A stretch of DNA of 64,000 nt, from NCBI RefSeq assembly GCF_030268205.1, contig NZ_BSQF01000002.1, positions 744,001 to 808,000 on the forward strand, given 5' to 3'. Shown one piece after another: positions 9,113 to 17,517 of this stretch. The stretch comes from Allomuricauda sp. NBRC 101325. GTDB taxonomy: Bacteria; Bacteroidota; Bacteroidia; Flavobacteriales; Flavobacteriaceae. The position numbers and the translations under genes were made by a program. Within the stretch, counting starts at the first letter, position 1, and each line of letters opens with the position of its first letter. Below the pieces are notes generated by a model. The model saw only the letters and a program-made list of their open reading frames with translations. It did not search any database and was not told where the DNA came from.

Positions 9113-9373
9113 AGTTCAAGGTTCAAGTTCAAGCACAATACTTTTGTCCTTCTGAAAAAAGCGAAGTGTTTGAAGAATCTGATTTTTTGGCGTTTTTTGA
9201 GATGCTTCACTGCCTCCATGCCGAAGGCGGTCGTTCAGCAAGACAGTTCTTCAACTTTTGTCATTCTGAAGGAGTAAAGCGACTGAAGAATCTATTTTAA
9301 ACTAGGGTTTTCATCATCACAATTATGAATCCGTGTCATTTCGACAGAGCGAAGCATGAGTGATGAGAAATCT
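9113..9373. repeat. Intergenic palindromic-repeat cluster
   Basis: Two copies of a dispersed element occur here: about 9259-9293 (opens GTCATTCTGAAGGAG, closes GAAGAATCT) and about 9336-9372 (opens GTCATTTCGACAGAG, closes GAGAAATCT). A degenerate copy is at about 9148-9180. The start of the stretch has short TTCAAGG/TTCAAG repeats. No gene is visible in this 350-base gap. Confidence 0.7.
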
Positions 9374-9406
9374 CAATAACTTTAGTTGTATCACATTCTA
9401 TAAAAT

Positions 9407-9438
9407 AAAAGAGCCTTTTTATAAAAAGGCTCTTTTTT
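9407..9438. terminator. Bidirectional terminator hairpin
   Basis: AAAAGAGCCTTTTT and its exact complement flank a two-base loop, giving A and T tracts on the two sides. It can end transcripts from both the DUF6495-like gene and the convergent lipoprotein gene. Confidence 0.85.
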
Positions 9439-9465
9439 GTTAGGTTGGATTTATAAATCAAAAAA

Positions 9466-10272
9466 CTATTTGGTTTTGGCACCTTTTTCGGTGTAATAAC
9501 TTGCTCCTTCGGGAAGTTCTGGGAGATTTAAGTTTACCTTTCCAACATTGGAAACATTGTTGATCATTAAATTATCGATAACAATTAAATCCAATCCGTC
9601 GTCTAATGAATCATCTTTTTCATATCTAAAAGTTAGAACATTGTCACCGGCAGGTGCTGTAAATCGAATAGTTATGGGTTCTTCCAATATACCTGAAATT
9701 CCTTGAACCACTTCCCCATTTAATAGCCAGAGCCCATAATCATAGGAATCTTCAGTTGATGGTGAAATATCGAACTCAACTAGACTGGTGGAGGAACTCG
9801 TAAATGCTATCGATATTTCTGTAAATTGATTGTCAGCTATGTAATTATTTATCAAAGCTGAATTGGTAACATAATCCAAGGAGGCATTAGAGTTTAAAAT
9901 TAAATCTAGTTGTGTTACCAACCAATCTGCATTGTCAACATCACTTTGCACAAATTCAGATGGCGGATTCGAATCGGGCAACCCTTCAAAATCAGTGAAA
10001 TAGAATTCAAAAATTCCCTGGTCACCTTGCGGTCCCTGTTCACCTTGACAATCCAAAGCATCCCAACTACCATCTTGGTTTATATCTTCTGAGTTATCTT
10101 TTATACCATCCTTGTTAGTATCCCAACAGGACAATCCATCGGCCCCAGGATCACCGGGATCACCCTTAATAGATTCTCCGGGAGGACCTTTCTCCCCATC
10201 ATCACCGGAACATGAAACAAGTAAGGTGCCCAAAGCCAGACATCCTATAAATATAATTTTTGTTGTTTTCAT
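9466..10272 (-). CDS. Lipoprotein with a collagen-like Gly-X-Y segment
   Basis: This is a predicted lipoprotein of 268 residues. From the ATG at 10272 it reads MKTTKIIFIGCLALGTLLVS and then Cys, a clear signal peptide with lipobox. A start 15 codons upstream would put polar residues before the signal and is unlikely. Right after the lipobox comes a short collagen-like stretch of Gly-X-Y triplets (GEKGPPG, GDPGDPGADG), then DxDxDG-type Asp-rich turns (DTNKDGIKD, DINQDG) and a second triplet block (GEQGPQGDQG). The C-terminal 170 residues are Ser/Asp/Asn-rich and look like a beta-sandwich carbohydrate-binding-like domain. It is probably surface-anchored; function unknown. Confidence 0.75.
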   Translation of the reverse strand: MKTTKIIFIGCLALGTLLVSCSGDDGEKGPPGESIKGDPGDPGADGLSCWDTNKDGIKDNSEDINQDGSWDALDCQGEQGPQGDQGIFEFYFTDFEGLPDSNPPSEFVQSDVDNADWLVTQLDLILNSNASLDYVTNSALINNYIADNQFTEISIAFTSSSTSLVEFDISPSTEDSYDYGLWLLNGEVVQGISGILEEPITIRFTAPAGDNVLTFRYEKDDSLDDGLDLIVIDNLMINNVSNVGKVNLNLPELPEGASYYTEKGAKTK

Positions 10273-10417
10273 AGTAAATTGTTTTTCACAATAGAATTCA
10301 AAACAACCCATTTTCACTTGAATTTAGGAGGACCGATTGATGGATGCTGGTTTTGGGTTGACGAATGCCATTTTTTAGCTGATTTTCTTGTTTAACCAAC
10401 GTGCTTTTGTAAATAAT

Positions 10418-10565
10418 TGTCATTTCGACAGAGCGAAGCATGAGCCACGAGAAATCTCAAATTCAAATAGATTTCTCACATTCCTGCCTGTTGGGCAGAC
10501 AGGCGTTCGAAATGACGGCTATTAATCCCTTGTTATTCTGAAAGAGCGAAGCGACTGAAGAATCC
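10418..10565. repeat. Intergenic palindromic-repeat cluster before hisS
   Basis: A copy of the dispersed element opens with GTCATTTCGACAGAGCGAAG near 10420 and closes with GAGAAATCTC. A GC-rich inverted repeat (CCTGCCTGTTGGGCAGACAGG, shown here only as CCTGCCTG with its near-complement CAGACAGG) lies at about 10485-10506. A third copy runs from about 10530 (TTATTCTGAAAGAGCGAAG) to GAAGAATCC. The remainder of the 365-base gap holds only the hisS promoter. Confidence 0.65.
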
Positions 10566-10610
10566 TTAAACCCTGTACCATTTTCATCTTTCAGCCATCA
10601 GTCAAAACCT

Positions 10611-10618
10611 TATATTTG
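10611..10618 (+). promoter_or_regulatory. -7 promoter element of hisS
   Basis: TATATTTG matches TAnnTTTG exactly and ends 19 bases before the hisS ATG. Confidence 0.65.
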
Positions 10619-10637
10619 CACGAGAATTTTACAATCC

Positions 10638-12026
10638 ATGGCACAAAAACCATCCATACCTAAAGGAACACGAGATTTTTCACCAGCAGAGGTGGCCAAG
10701 CGCAACTATATTATCCAAACCATAAAAAAGCATTTTGAAACCTTTGGTTTCATGCCCATCGAAACGCCGTCTTTTGAAAATTCAGAGACACTAATGGGAA
10801 AATATGGCGATGAAGGGGATCGTTTGATTTTTAAAATCTTGAATTCCGGGGATTTTATTTCCAAGGTGGATGATGTGACCTATAGTTCTAAAAACTCTGC
10901 TTCCCTAACCCCGAAGATTTCAGAAAAAGCTTTGCGTTATGATCTTACAGTGCCTTTTGCCCGTTATGTTGTAATGCACCAGAATGAGATTGATTTCCCA
11001 TTCAAAAGATATCAGATTCAACCTGTTTGGCGTGCCGACCGTCCCCAAAAAGGGCGTTTTCGTGAGTTTTACCAGTGCGATGCCGATGTGGTGGGCGCAA
11101 ATAGTCTGTTGCAAGAAGTAGAGTTCGTTCAGCTTTATGATGCTGTTTTTACGGATTTGGGTTTGATAGGAACTACCATTAAAATCAACAACCGTAAAGT
11201 TTTATCTGGAATTGCGGAAGTCATCGGAGCCAAACATTTGTTGGTCGATTTTACGGTGGCATTGGACAAACTGGACAAAATAGGAGAGGAGAAGGTAAAG
11301 GCAGAAATGCTGGAAAAAGGCATTTCCGAAGCGGCGATTACCAAAGCACAACCTTTGTTCGAAATGACGGGTACTGCATCAGAACAATTGGAAAAACTAA
11401 AATCCATTCTCGCTGATTCTGAAGTAGGTATGTTGGGTGTTTCCGAATTGGAAGAAATCATTTTGACAGTTGATGCTCTTGGTCTCCAATCCGCCAAATT
11501 ACAATTGGACGTGACCTTGGCCCGTGGATTGAATTATTATACAGGTGCCATTTTTGAAGTGGCCGCTCCCGAAGGTGTTCAAATGGGTTCCATTGGTGGT
11601 GGTGGCCGTTACGACGATCTTACGGGTATTTTTGGACTTAAAGAGGTGAGTGGCGTAGGTATTTCTTTCGGTCTGGACCGTATTTATTTAGTTTTGGAAG
11701 AATTGAACCTGTTCCCTGATAGCTTGGACACCTCTTTGGATGTGTTGTGCCTTAATTTTGGAAAACAAGAAGGTTTGGCTTCCTTAAAATTGGTTTCATC
11801 ACTTAGAAAGGCTGGTTTACGTGCCGATTTATATCCTACCGATGCCAAAATGCAGAAGCAGTTCAAATATGCTGATAAAAGAGGGGTACCATATACTATT
11901 CTTTTAGGGGAACAGGAATTGCTAAAAGGTAATTTTGTGGTAAAGAATATGAAAACAGGAAACCAACAAGCATATGCTTTGGATGATGCAGCCTCTTTCG
12001 CAGAAAGCATCATATCCGCTTTTTAA
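10638..12026 (+). CDS. hisS: Histidyl-tRNA synthetase
   Basis: HisRS charges tRNA-His with histidine in the cytoplasm. The 462-residue class II synthetase shows motif 1 (PKGTRDFSPAEV), motif 2 around QPVWRADRPQKGRFREFYQCD, and the histidine-specific loop RGLNYYTGAIFE. Motif 3 (GVGISFGLDRIY) follows, and a C-terminal anticodon-binding domain begins near residue 370. The start is supported by the promoter 20 bases upstream. Its last 17 bases overlap the convergent NUDIX gene. Confidence 0.97.
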   Translation: MAQKPSIPKGTRDFSPAEVAKRNYIIQTIKKHFETFGFMPIETPSFENSETLMGKYGDEGDRLIFKILNSGDFISKVDDVTYSSKNSASLTPKISEKALRYDLTVPFARYVVMHQNEIDFPFKRYQIQPVWRADRPQKGRFREFYQCDADVVGANSLLQEVEFVQLYDAVFTDLGLIGTTIKINNRKVLSGIAEVIGAKHLLVDFTVALDKLDKIGEEKVKAEMLEKGISEAAITKAQPLFEMTGTASEQLEKLKSILADSEVGMLGVSELEEIILTVDALGLQSAKLQLDVTLARGLNYYTGAIFEVAAPEGVQMGSIGGGGRYDDLTGIFGLKEVSGVGISFGLDRIYLVLEELNLFPDSLDTSLDVLCLNFGKQEGLASLKLVSSLRKAGLRADLYPTDAKMQKQFKYADKRGVPYTILLGEQELLKGNFVVKNMKTGNQQAYALDDAASFAESIISAF

Positions 12027-12558
12027 GCTCCTTTACAATGGTTTTGTAATACGTTGGACCGTGGGGCACATATTTGGCCGAATTGGCCAACCCCCAGGTT
12101 TCTTCGGCAAACTTAAATAGTGGAATCATATCCAGAGCTTCCACTTCGCTTTCTTGTTTGGTCAGGTTCTGAACGGAGGTATTCAGCTTGCACAAAAAAA
12201 TATGGTGCAGTTCGGCATCAATAAAATCATCTGCTATTTTGTGAATTGCTTTAAAGGTGCCAATCGGCTCTAGATCATCTTCGCTTACAACATAACCAAC
12301 TTCTTCTTCAACTTCGCGTACTGCTGCGGTTTTAATATTCTCACCAGCACCAATGTGTCCCGCTACAGAAACATCCCAAAGTAACGGATGTGTGTCCTTG
12401 TTTTTACCTCGTTGTTGAATTAAAACCCGGCCATCAGGGGTGTAGAGCCAAACATGGATGGTAGGATGGAGTAATCCTTTTTGGTGTGCTTCCGATTTTA
12501 AACAGGTTTTTCCTGTTCGGTTGCCTTGTTCATCCAATATGTCCACAAGCTCATCCAT
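12010..12558 (-). CDS. NUDIX hydrolase, IPP-isomerase-like subgroup
   Basis: The 182-residue protein has a complete Nudix box: GHIGAGE, then seven residues, then REVEEEVGY, which places the metal-binding glutamates correctly. The N-terminal part (KSEAHQKGLLHPTIHVWLY) resembles the isopentenyl-diphosphate isomerase-like branch (E. coli YfcD type), which usually hydrolyses nucleotide or diphosphate substrates and is not IPP isomerase itself. The exact substrate cannot be read from the sequence. It is convergent with hisS and the two coding ends overlap by 17 bases. Confidence 0.85.
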   Translation of the reverse strand: MDELVDILDEQGNRTGKTCLKSEAHQKGLLHPTIHVWLYTPDGRVLIQQRGKNKDTHPLLWDVSVAGHIGAGENIKTAAVREVEEEVGYVVSEDDLEPIGTFKAIHKIADDFIDAELHHIFLCKLNTSVQNLTKQESEVEALDMIPLFKFAEETWGLANSAKYVPHGPTYYKTIVKELKKRI

Positions 12559-12575
12559 AGTTTTTTAAAGATAAG

Positions 12576-13107
12576 AAATTGTCATATCGGGCGTAGCTGA
12601 GAAGGGATATAATTTCTGAACTCTTTTCGGTTTGAATTTTGTTGAAGAACCTAATTTCCAATAGAGATTCTTCAATGCCCCTTCGACTTCGCTCAGGGGC
12701 CTATTCGTACTAGCGTCATTCCGAACTTGTTTCGGAATCCCATAGGAGTGAGACCCTGAAACCAGTTCAGGGTGACGTACTTGAGTTGTGCGTGATATTG
12801 TCATTCTGAGGGAGTAAAACGACAGAAGAATCTAATTTCCAAAGAGATGCTTCACTATGTTCAGCATGACATTTATTTTTAATTGTCATTCCTGCGAAAA
12901 CAGGAATCCATTTATATGAGACCCTGAAACCAGTTCAGGGTGACGGATTAGAACAAAAAAGCACAACGTACCAAAAAAGGTTGTTGTGCTTTTCATTTAT
13001 TTAAAGAGTCATTTCGAAATGAGAAACTTTGTTTCGATTGAGAAATCTAAGTTTGAGACTTCTTAAAGATTCCTTCGACTACGCTCAGGAAACGTATATG
13101 AAATGAC
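12576..13107. repeat. Dense cluster of dispersed palindromic elements
   Basis: This 554-base gap is packed with repeats of several types. A 28-base element with inverted arms CCCTGAA/TTCAGGG occurs identically at 12750-12777 and 12918-12945. A 25-base palindrome with arms ATTCCGAA/TTCGGAAT sits at 12715-12739 and is identical to 47557-47581. The reverse complement of CTGAGCGAAGTCGAAG is at 12681-12696. Further GTCATT...GAATC copies are at about 12800-12835, 12880-12908, 13008-13050 and 13068-13107. No coding region is visible. Confidence 0.75.
12955..12993 (-). terminator. Terminator downstream of the M42 peptidase
   Basis: Eleven-base arms AAAAGCACAAC and GTTGTGCTTTT flank a short loop. On the minus strand the hairpin is followed by TTTTTTG, so it suits the M42 peptidase transcript, although it lies 120 bases past that stop codon. 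Confidence 0.7.
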
Positions 13108-13112
13108 AGGGT

Positions 13113-14201
13113 TTAATCAAAATAACTAAAGGTTTCTCCCTCCTTAATGTTCAATAAGGTTTGGTAGATCAAACGAATCACGTTTTCCACATCGTCCTTA
13201 TGAACGGTTTCAACTGTAGTGTGCATATAGCGTAACGGCAATGAAATCAACGCTGAGGCAACCCCACCATTGCTATAAGCAAAAGCATCGGTATCCGTAC
13301 CTGTGTGGCGCGATGATGCATTACGTTGGAATGGAATTTCGTTGGCTTCGGCAGTTTCAAGGATGCGCTCACGCAATTTGTTCTGTACTGCAGGCGCATA
13401 GGAAATTACTGGACCGGCACCGATTTTGGTTTCCCCCTCCGTCTTTTTATTGATCATTGGGGTTGTGGTGTCGTGGCAAACATCGGTAACAATAGCCACG
13501 TTTGGTTTTATGGTCTGCGTTATCATTTCAGCACCCCTTAGTCCAATTTCTTCTTGAACCGAGTTGGTAATGTACAATCCAAAAGGCAGCTCCTTTTTGT
13601 TCTCTTTCAACAAACGGGCCACTTCTGCGATCATAAAACCACCCATTCGGTTGTCCAAAGCACGACAAACAAACTTGTCTTTGTTCAAAATATGGAACTG
13701 GTCAGGGTAGGTAATCACACATCCTACGTGAACGCCCATTTCTTCTACCTCTTTTTTATCCTTGGCACCTATGTCGATAAAAATATTTTCAAGAGATGGA
13801 GCCTCTTCCTTTGCCTTATCACGGGTATGGATAGCCGGCCATCCGAATACACCTTTCACAATACCCTTTTTGGTATGGATGTTTACCCATTTGGAAGGTG
13901 CAATTTGATGGTCACTACCGCCGTTTCTGATCACATAAAGCAATCCTTCTTCGGTCACATAGTTCACATACCACGAAATTTCATCGGAATGCCCTTCGAT
14001 GACCACTCTGTATTTGGCGTCTGGATTGATAACAGCTACCGCCGTACCATAAGTATCCGTGATAAACTCGTCTACATAAGGTTTAACATAGTCCATCCAA
14101 ATTTTCTGACCTTCCCATTCGTAGCCTGTGGGCGACGCATTGTTTAGATATTTTTCTAAAAATTCAAGGGACTTTTCGTTGATGATTTTATCTTTTGCCA
14201 T
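13113..14201 (-). CDS. M42-family metallopeptidase (glutamyl/deblocking aminopeptidase type)
   Basis: M42 peptidases are large cytoplasmic, dinuclear-metal aminopeptidase complexes that trim N-terminal residues from peptides. The 362-residue protein shows the metal-ligand and catalytic motifs EGHSDEISW, CRALDNRMGG, the catalytic pair in VQEEIGLRGA, and late ligands in TDVCHDTT and SSRHTGTDTDAF. I use the ATG at 14201 (MAKDKIINEKSLEF) instead of one 12 codons further upstream because a -7 promoter box at 14219-14226 lies between them. It is divergent from the DUF4294 gene. Confidence 0.93.
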   Translation of the reverse strand: MAKDKIINEKSLEFLEKYLNNASPTGYEWEGQKIWMDYVKPYVDEFITDTYGTAVAVINPDAKYRVVIEGHSDEISWYVNYVTEEGLLYVIRNGGSDHQIAPSKWVNIHTKKGIVKGVFGWPAIHTRDKAKEEAPSLENIFIDIGAKDKKEVEEMGVHVGCVITYPDQFHILNKDKFVCRALDNRMGGFMIAEVARLLKENKKELPFGLYITNSVQEEIGLRGAEMITQTIKPNVAIVTDVCHDTTTPMINKKTEGETKIGAGPVISYAPAVQNKLRERILETAEANEIPFQRNASSRHTGTDTDAFAYSNGGVASALISLPLRYMHTTVETVHKDDVENVIRLIYQTLLNIKEGETFSYFD

Positions 14202-14218
14202 GTGTAATATTTGATAAG

Positions 14219-14226
14219 CAAACTTA
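14219..14226 (-). promoter_or_regulatory. -7 promoter element of the M42 peptidase gene
   Basis: The minus strand reads TAAGTTTG, a TAnnTTTG match 17 bases upstream of the ATG at 14201. It overlaps the longer reading frame, which argues for the shorter start. Confidence 0.6.
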
Positions 14227-14270
14227 AGAATATTCACTTTTATTTAATAACCAAATCATACCATTATATT

Positions 14271-14278
14271 TACATTTG
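14271..14278 (+). promoter_or_regulatory. -7 promoter element of the DUF4294 gene
   Basis: TACATTTG matches TAnnTTTG and ends 25 bases before the ATG at 14304. It is part of a compact divergent promoter region shared with the M42 peptidase. Confidence 0.6.
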
Positions 14279-14303
14279 GCAAGACTTTTGAACAAAAAAT
14301 AAC

Positions 14304-15008
14304 ATGTTTCGGACAGGTATTTTTTTAGTTATCCTACTTATTTCCAGGCTTGGTTGTGCCCAGGTCAAGGAAAACGATTCCGTGTTTGTGCCCATAGATT
14401 CGGTAGAGGAGTACTATGTGCGCTTCGAAGGGGATTCTGTTTTATTGAGTTCCATTGAACTGGATGAAGTCTATATTTTTGGCAAATTGGAGTTTGCGGA
14501 CAAGAATGAAAGGCTCCGTTATTTGATTCTGCGACGAAAAACACAGAAAGTTTATCCGTATGCCAAATTGGCTGCTGAACGGTTGGTGGAGTTGAACGAT
14601 AGTCTGAAACTGATCAAGAAACCCCGACATCAAAAGAAATACACCAAAAAGGTCCAAAAGTATATTGAAGGAGAGTTTTCCGAAGAACTTAAAAAGCTTA
14701 CCCGAACCGAAGGTCAGATTTTGGTAAAGTTGATTCACAGACAGACAGGAACAACGGCTTTTGATTTGGTAAAGGAATTGCGCAGTGGATGGCGGGCCTT
14801 TTGGTACAATACCACGGCAAGTATGTTCAAAATTAGTTTGAAAGAGGAATTTTTGCCCGAAACGGTTCACGAAGATTATTTGATCGAGGATATTCTACAA
14901 CGTGCTTTTGCTGCCAATAAATTGGCCCGTCAAAAATCGGTTTTGGACTACGATTATGCCCAATTGTCCAATAAATGGAAAAGCAATCAGCCTCCCAAAC
15001 AGGACTAA
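14304..15008 (+). CDS. DUF4294 domain-containing exported protein
   Basis: The 234-residue protein starts with a signal peptide (MFRTGIFLVILLISRLGCAQ) and then carries the DUF4294 domain, a Bacteroidetes-restricted family of unknown function. The middle is helical and very basic (RRKTQKVYPYAKLAAERL, KKPRHQKKYTKK), followed by the motif EGQILVKLIHRQTGTTAFDL. That basic segment suggests binding of an acidic surface or nucleic acid, but this is only inference. The family often sits beside an M42 peptidase, as here. Its end overlaps the convergent DUF6095-like gene by four bases. Confidence 0.85.
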   Translation: MFRTGIFLVILLISRLGCAQVKENDSVFVPIDSVEEYYVRFEGDSVLLSSIELDEVYIFGKLEFADKNERLRYLILRRKTQKVYPYAKLAAERLVELNDSLKLIKKPRHQKKYTKKVQKYIEGEFSEELKKLTRTEGQILVKLIHRQTGTTAFDLVKELRSGWRAFWYNTTASMFKISLKEEFLPETVHEDYLIEDILQRAFAANKLARQKSVLDYDYAQLSNKWKSNQPPKQD

Positions 15009-15241
15009 TTCTCTTTTTTCTTTCCAAAAAGGGCCTCCATCACAATCCCTACTGATCTAAACCCTAAATAAATGGCCGATATGGCACAGATAATACCCAG
15101 AATCAAAACGGGCCAGTAGAACGGGTGCCCCTCATTTTTAAATGCTTCGTAGAGTAAAAATGGCCCCATGAACATGGCCAAAACGGTAAATCCGAACGAT
15201 TTTATGCCTTTAACCAGAAGATCTTTGTCTGTTCGCCTCAT
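15005..15241 (-). CDS. Small two-helix membrane protein, probably DUF6095 family
   Basis: This 78-residue protein has two hydrophobic helices (about residues 14-31 and 42-62) separated by a short loop NEGHPFYWP, with a basic C-terminus FGKKKEN. I recall such proteins in Flavobacteriaceae as DUF6095, but the number is not certain. It would sit in the inner membrane with both ends in the cytoplasm. No function is known to me. It is convergent with the DUF4294 gene. Confidence 0.7.
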   Translation of the reverse strand: MRRTDKDLLVKGIKSFGFTVLAMFMGPFLLYEAFKNEGHPFYWPVLILGIICAISAIYLGFRSVGIVMEALFGKKKEN

Positions 15242-15297
15242 GGGACCAAAGTAGGAATATTAGCTTATATTTAGGGGATAAAGCACAAAAATTAACC

Positions 15298-16617
15298 ATG
15301 GAACTACTCATTCTGGGAGCAGTGGTCGCATTTATTGTTATTGCTACCGTAAAATTTAAAATGCACCCTATTTTTTCGTTGACCATTGCCGCCGTTGCCT
15401 CTGGTTTTTTGTTGGGATTGTCTCCCCAAGAAATCATGACCACCATCGGGGATGGTTTCGGCAAAACCTTGTCTGGCATTGGTCTGGTAATCGCATTTGG
15501 TACCGTAATCGGTATTTATTTGGAAAAAACGGGAAGTACGCAAGTGCTCGCCAATAGCATCTTAAAAGTGATAGGGTTAAAACGCTCTCCTTTGGCCATA
15601 AACTTGGCTGGATTTGTGATTTCCATTCCCGTGTATTGCGATTCGGGATACATTATTCTATCCTCTTTAAATAAAGCTATCAGCAAGAAAACAGGGATTC
15701 CAGCTTTGGTCTTTGCAATCGCCTTGGCCACAGGATTGTATTCTGCACATGTATTTGTACCTCCCACACCTGGTCCGTTGGCTGCCGCGGCCATTTTGGA
15801 CGCTGATTTGGGTTTGGTATTGATTTTGGGACTATTGGTAGCCCTTCCAGTATCCATCGCGGGTTATTTTTGGGCCAGATTTATTGGGAAATCTTTAAAA
15901 GAAGATGAAACCAAGGAGGAGACTGGGGAAAAGGAGGAGGTTGTATCAAAAGTGAAACCATTGAATGCCTTTCTGCCTTTATTGGTCCCCATCGTCCTTA
16001 TCGCATTGAAATCGCTTGTGAACTATCCTACGCACCCTTTGGGTAAGGGTTGGTTGTATAAATCCTTTGACTTTTTGGGTAGCCCAATTATTGCCTTGTT
16101 GGCCGGGGTTTTCTTTGCATTTTCATTGGGTAAAGGATTTTCTTCCGAAGAAAAACAAGGTTGGGTGGCTGAGGCCTTCAAACAAGCTGGTGCCATTGTT
16201 TTGATTACCGGTGCTGGAGGTGCTTTTGGGGCCATTTTACGAACCATGGATGTGGCATCCATTATCAATTTGGAATCAAGTACAGGACTGGGGGGCTTAT
16301 TGATTGCCTTTGTGATTTCAGCAGTATTGAAAACAGCCCAGGGTTCATCTACAGTAGCGATTATTACCACTTCAGCAATTATAGCTCCACTTTTGGAAAC
16401 CTTTGGTTTGGTATCCATTACAGATAAAGCCTTGGCCGTCTTGGCCATTGGAGCGGGAGCGATGACCGTTTCCCATATTAATGACAGTTATTTTTGGGTG
16501 GTTTCCCAGTTTTCCAACATCAATGTAAAAACAGCTTTACGGGGGCATACCCTCGGAACTTTGTTTCAAGGGATAGTTGGTATTTTGGTTATAACTATTT
16601 TGTACTTAATACTTTAG
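15298..16617 (+). CDS. GntP-family gluconate:H+ symporter-like permease
   Basis: The 439-residue protein is a 12-13 helix permease of the GntP family, which imports gluconate or related hydroxy acids (some members carry D-glycerate or D-serine) with protons. Family features visible include SGIGLVIAFGTVIGIYLEKTGS, IPVYCDSGYIILSSLNKAI, FVPPTPGPLAAA and the late motif SHINDSYFWVV. A charged cytoplasmic loop (KEDETKEETGEKEE) lies mid-protein. No sugar-acid kinase or regulator is adjacent, so the substrate cannot be inferred from context. It converges on the DUF4249 gene with a two-base gap. Confidence 0.92.
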   Translation: MELLILGAVVAFIVIATVKFKMHPIFSLTIAAVASGFLLGLSPQEIMTTIGDGFGKTLSGIGLVIAFGTVIGIYLEKTGSTQVLANSILKVIGLKRSPLAINLAGFVISIPVYCDSGYIILSSLNKAISKKTGIPALVFAIALATGLYSAHVFVPPTPGPLAAAAILDADLGLVLILGLLVALPVSIAGYFWARFIGKSLKEDETKEETGEKEEVVSKVKPLNAFLPLLVPIVLIALKSLVNYPTHPLGKGWLYKSFDFLGSPIIALLAGVFFAFSLGKGFSSEEKQGWVAEAFKQAGAIVLITGAGGAFGAILRTMDVASIINLESSTGLGGLLIAFVISAVLKTAQGSSTVAIITTSAIIAPLLETFGLVSITDKALAVLAIGAGAMTVSHINDSYFWVVSQFSNINVKTALRGHTLGTLFQGIVGILVITILYLIL

Positions 16618-16619
16618 GG

Positions 16620-17516
16620 TTACTCAATTAGCAAGTTGCTCGAATAAACTTGAACCACTCCAAAATACCCTAAAGCGTACCCATTGGTTTCGGTATCTGG
16701 TTCTAAAACTTCAATATTGCCCAACTCTGTAATATCAAAAACATTGCCCTTTACCGTGGCGACAGGTGTTTGAAACGGCCCTCCATTCCCGCCCGTTTGT
16801 TGCAGTATCAAGCTCATGAAATCATAATACTCTTTGGTGGCCCCCATGATGCTGACTGTAATTTCTTGTCCAGCCTCTAATTGGTCATCATAGAAGTACG
16901 AAAACTGGAATTGCTGACCTTTAAAGAAAGTGTCTTCCACCACTTGATATTCATTGTTCATAAAATCAAAAACAAAATAATTGTCCTCATTGGGAGCATC
17001 TGTGAAGGTTACAATCACTTCTGTTTCATCGTCTCCGAAAAGATTACTGTCCCCTTGCTCCAAATTATCAATGAAAACTGTTGGGGCATATTGGGTCTGG
17101 GCATAATATTGTTTGCCTTTGTGGGTCAGTTGAAGAATAAAGGTCGCTCCAGGTTCCGCAGCACTGGTCGGAATCCGTTGGTCGGTTCCAAAATTGGAAT
17201 CGGGCACATAAACGCCGGTATCGGGGGATTCTTCAACCAATTGGGAAGTAGCAACAGTTTCAAATGTGTTGTTTTCGTTCAAGGTTCCGTAATAGATTAC
17301 CGCATTCTCCACTTGTGTAGGTTGATTTTCTTCAAAGAAATTGCTCGTTTCACGCATGGTCAATCGGACGTCGATAAATTCTTGATCTTTATCAACCCTT
17401 AAAAGGCCATCAACTACCAATCGGGTTTCAACTTCGGGCAAATCCACTTCAATAACGTCCTCGCATGATACTAGGAACAAAAACATCAGAAAGTATATCA
17501 ATTCTTTTTGCATCAC
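16620..17516 (-). CDS. DUF4249 lipoprotein partner of a TonB receptor
   Basis: The 298-residue protein begins with a signal peptide and lipobox (MFLFLVSC) followed by EDVIEVDLPEVETRLVVDGLL, the diagnostic start of DUF4249. These lipoproteins are encoded next to TonB-dependent receptors in Bacteroidetes and are thought to be their surface-exposed partners, comparable to SusD. The gene starts one base after the receptor's stop codon, so the pair is one operon. The transported substrate is unknown. Confidence 0.92.
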   Translation of the reverse strand: MMQKELIYFLMFLFLVSCEDVIEVDLPEVETRLVVDGLLRVDKDQEFIDVRLTMRETSNFFEENQPTQVENAVIYYGTLNENNTFETVATSQLVEESPDTGVYVPDSNFGTDQRIPTSAAEPGATFILQLTHKGKQYYAQTQYAPTVFIDNLEQGDSNLFGDDETEVIVTFTDAPNEDNYFVFDFMNNEYQVVEDTFFKGQQFQFSYFYDDQLEAGQEITVSIMGATKEYYDFMSLILQQTGGNGGPFQTPVATVKGNVFDITELGNIEVLEPDTETNGYALGYFGVVQVYSSNLLIE

Positions 17517-17517
17517 A

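Noticed and set aside
12565..12804. A 79-codon minus-strand frame (with PELVSGSHSYGIPKQVRND)
   Set aside because: It is encoded by dispersed palindromic elements, which give such peptides wherever they occur; no real protein.
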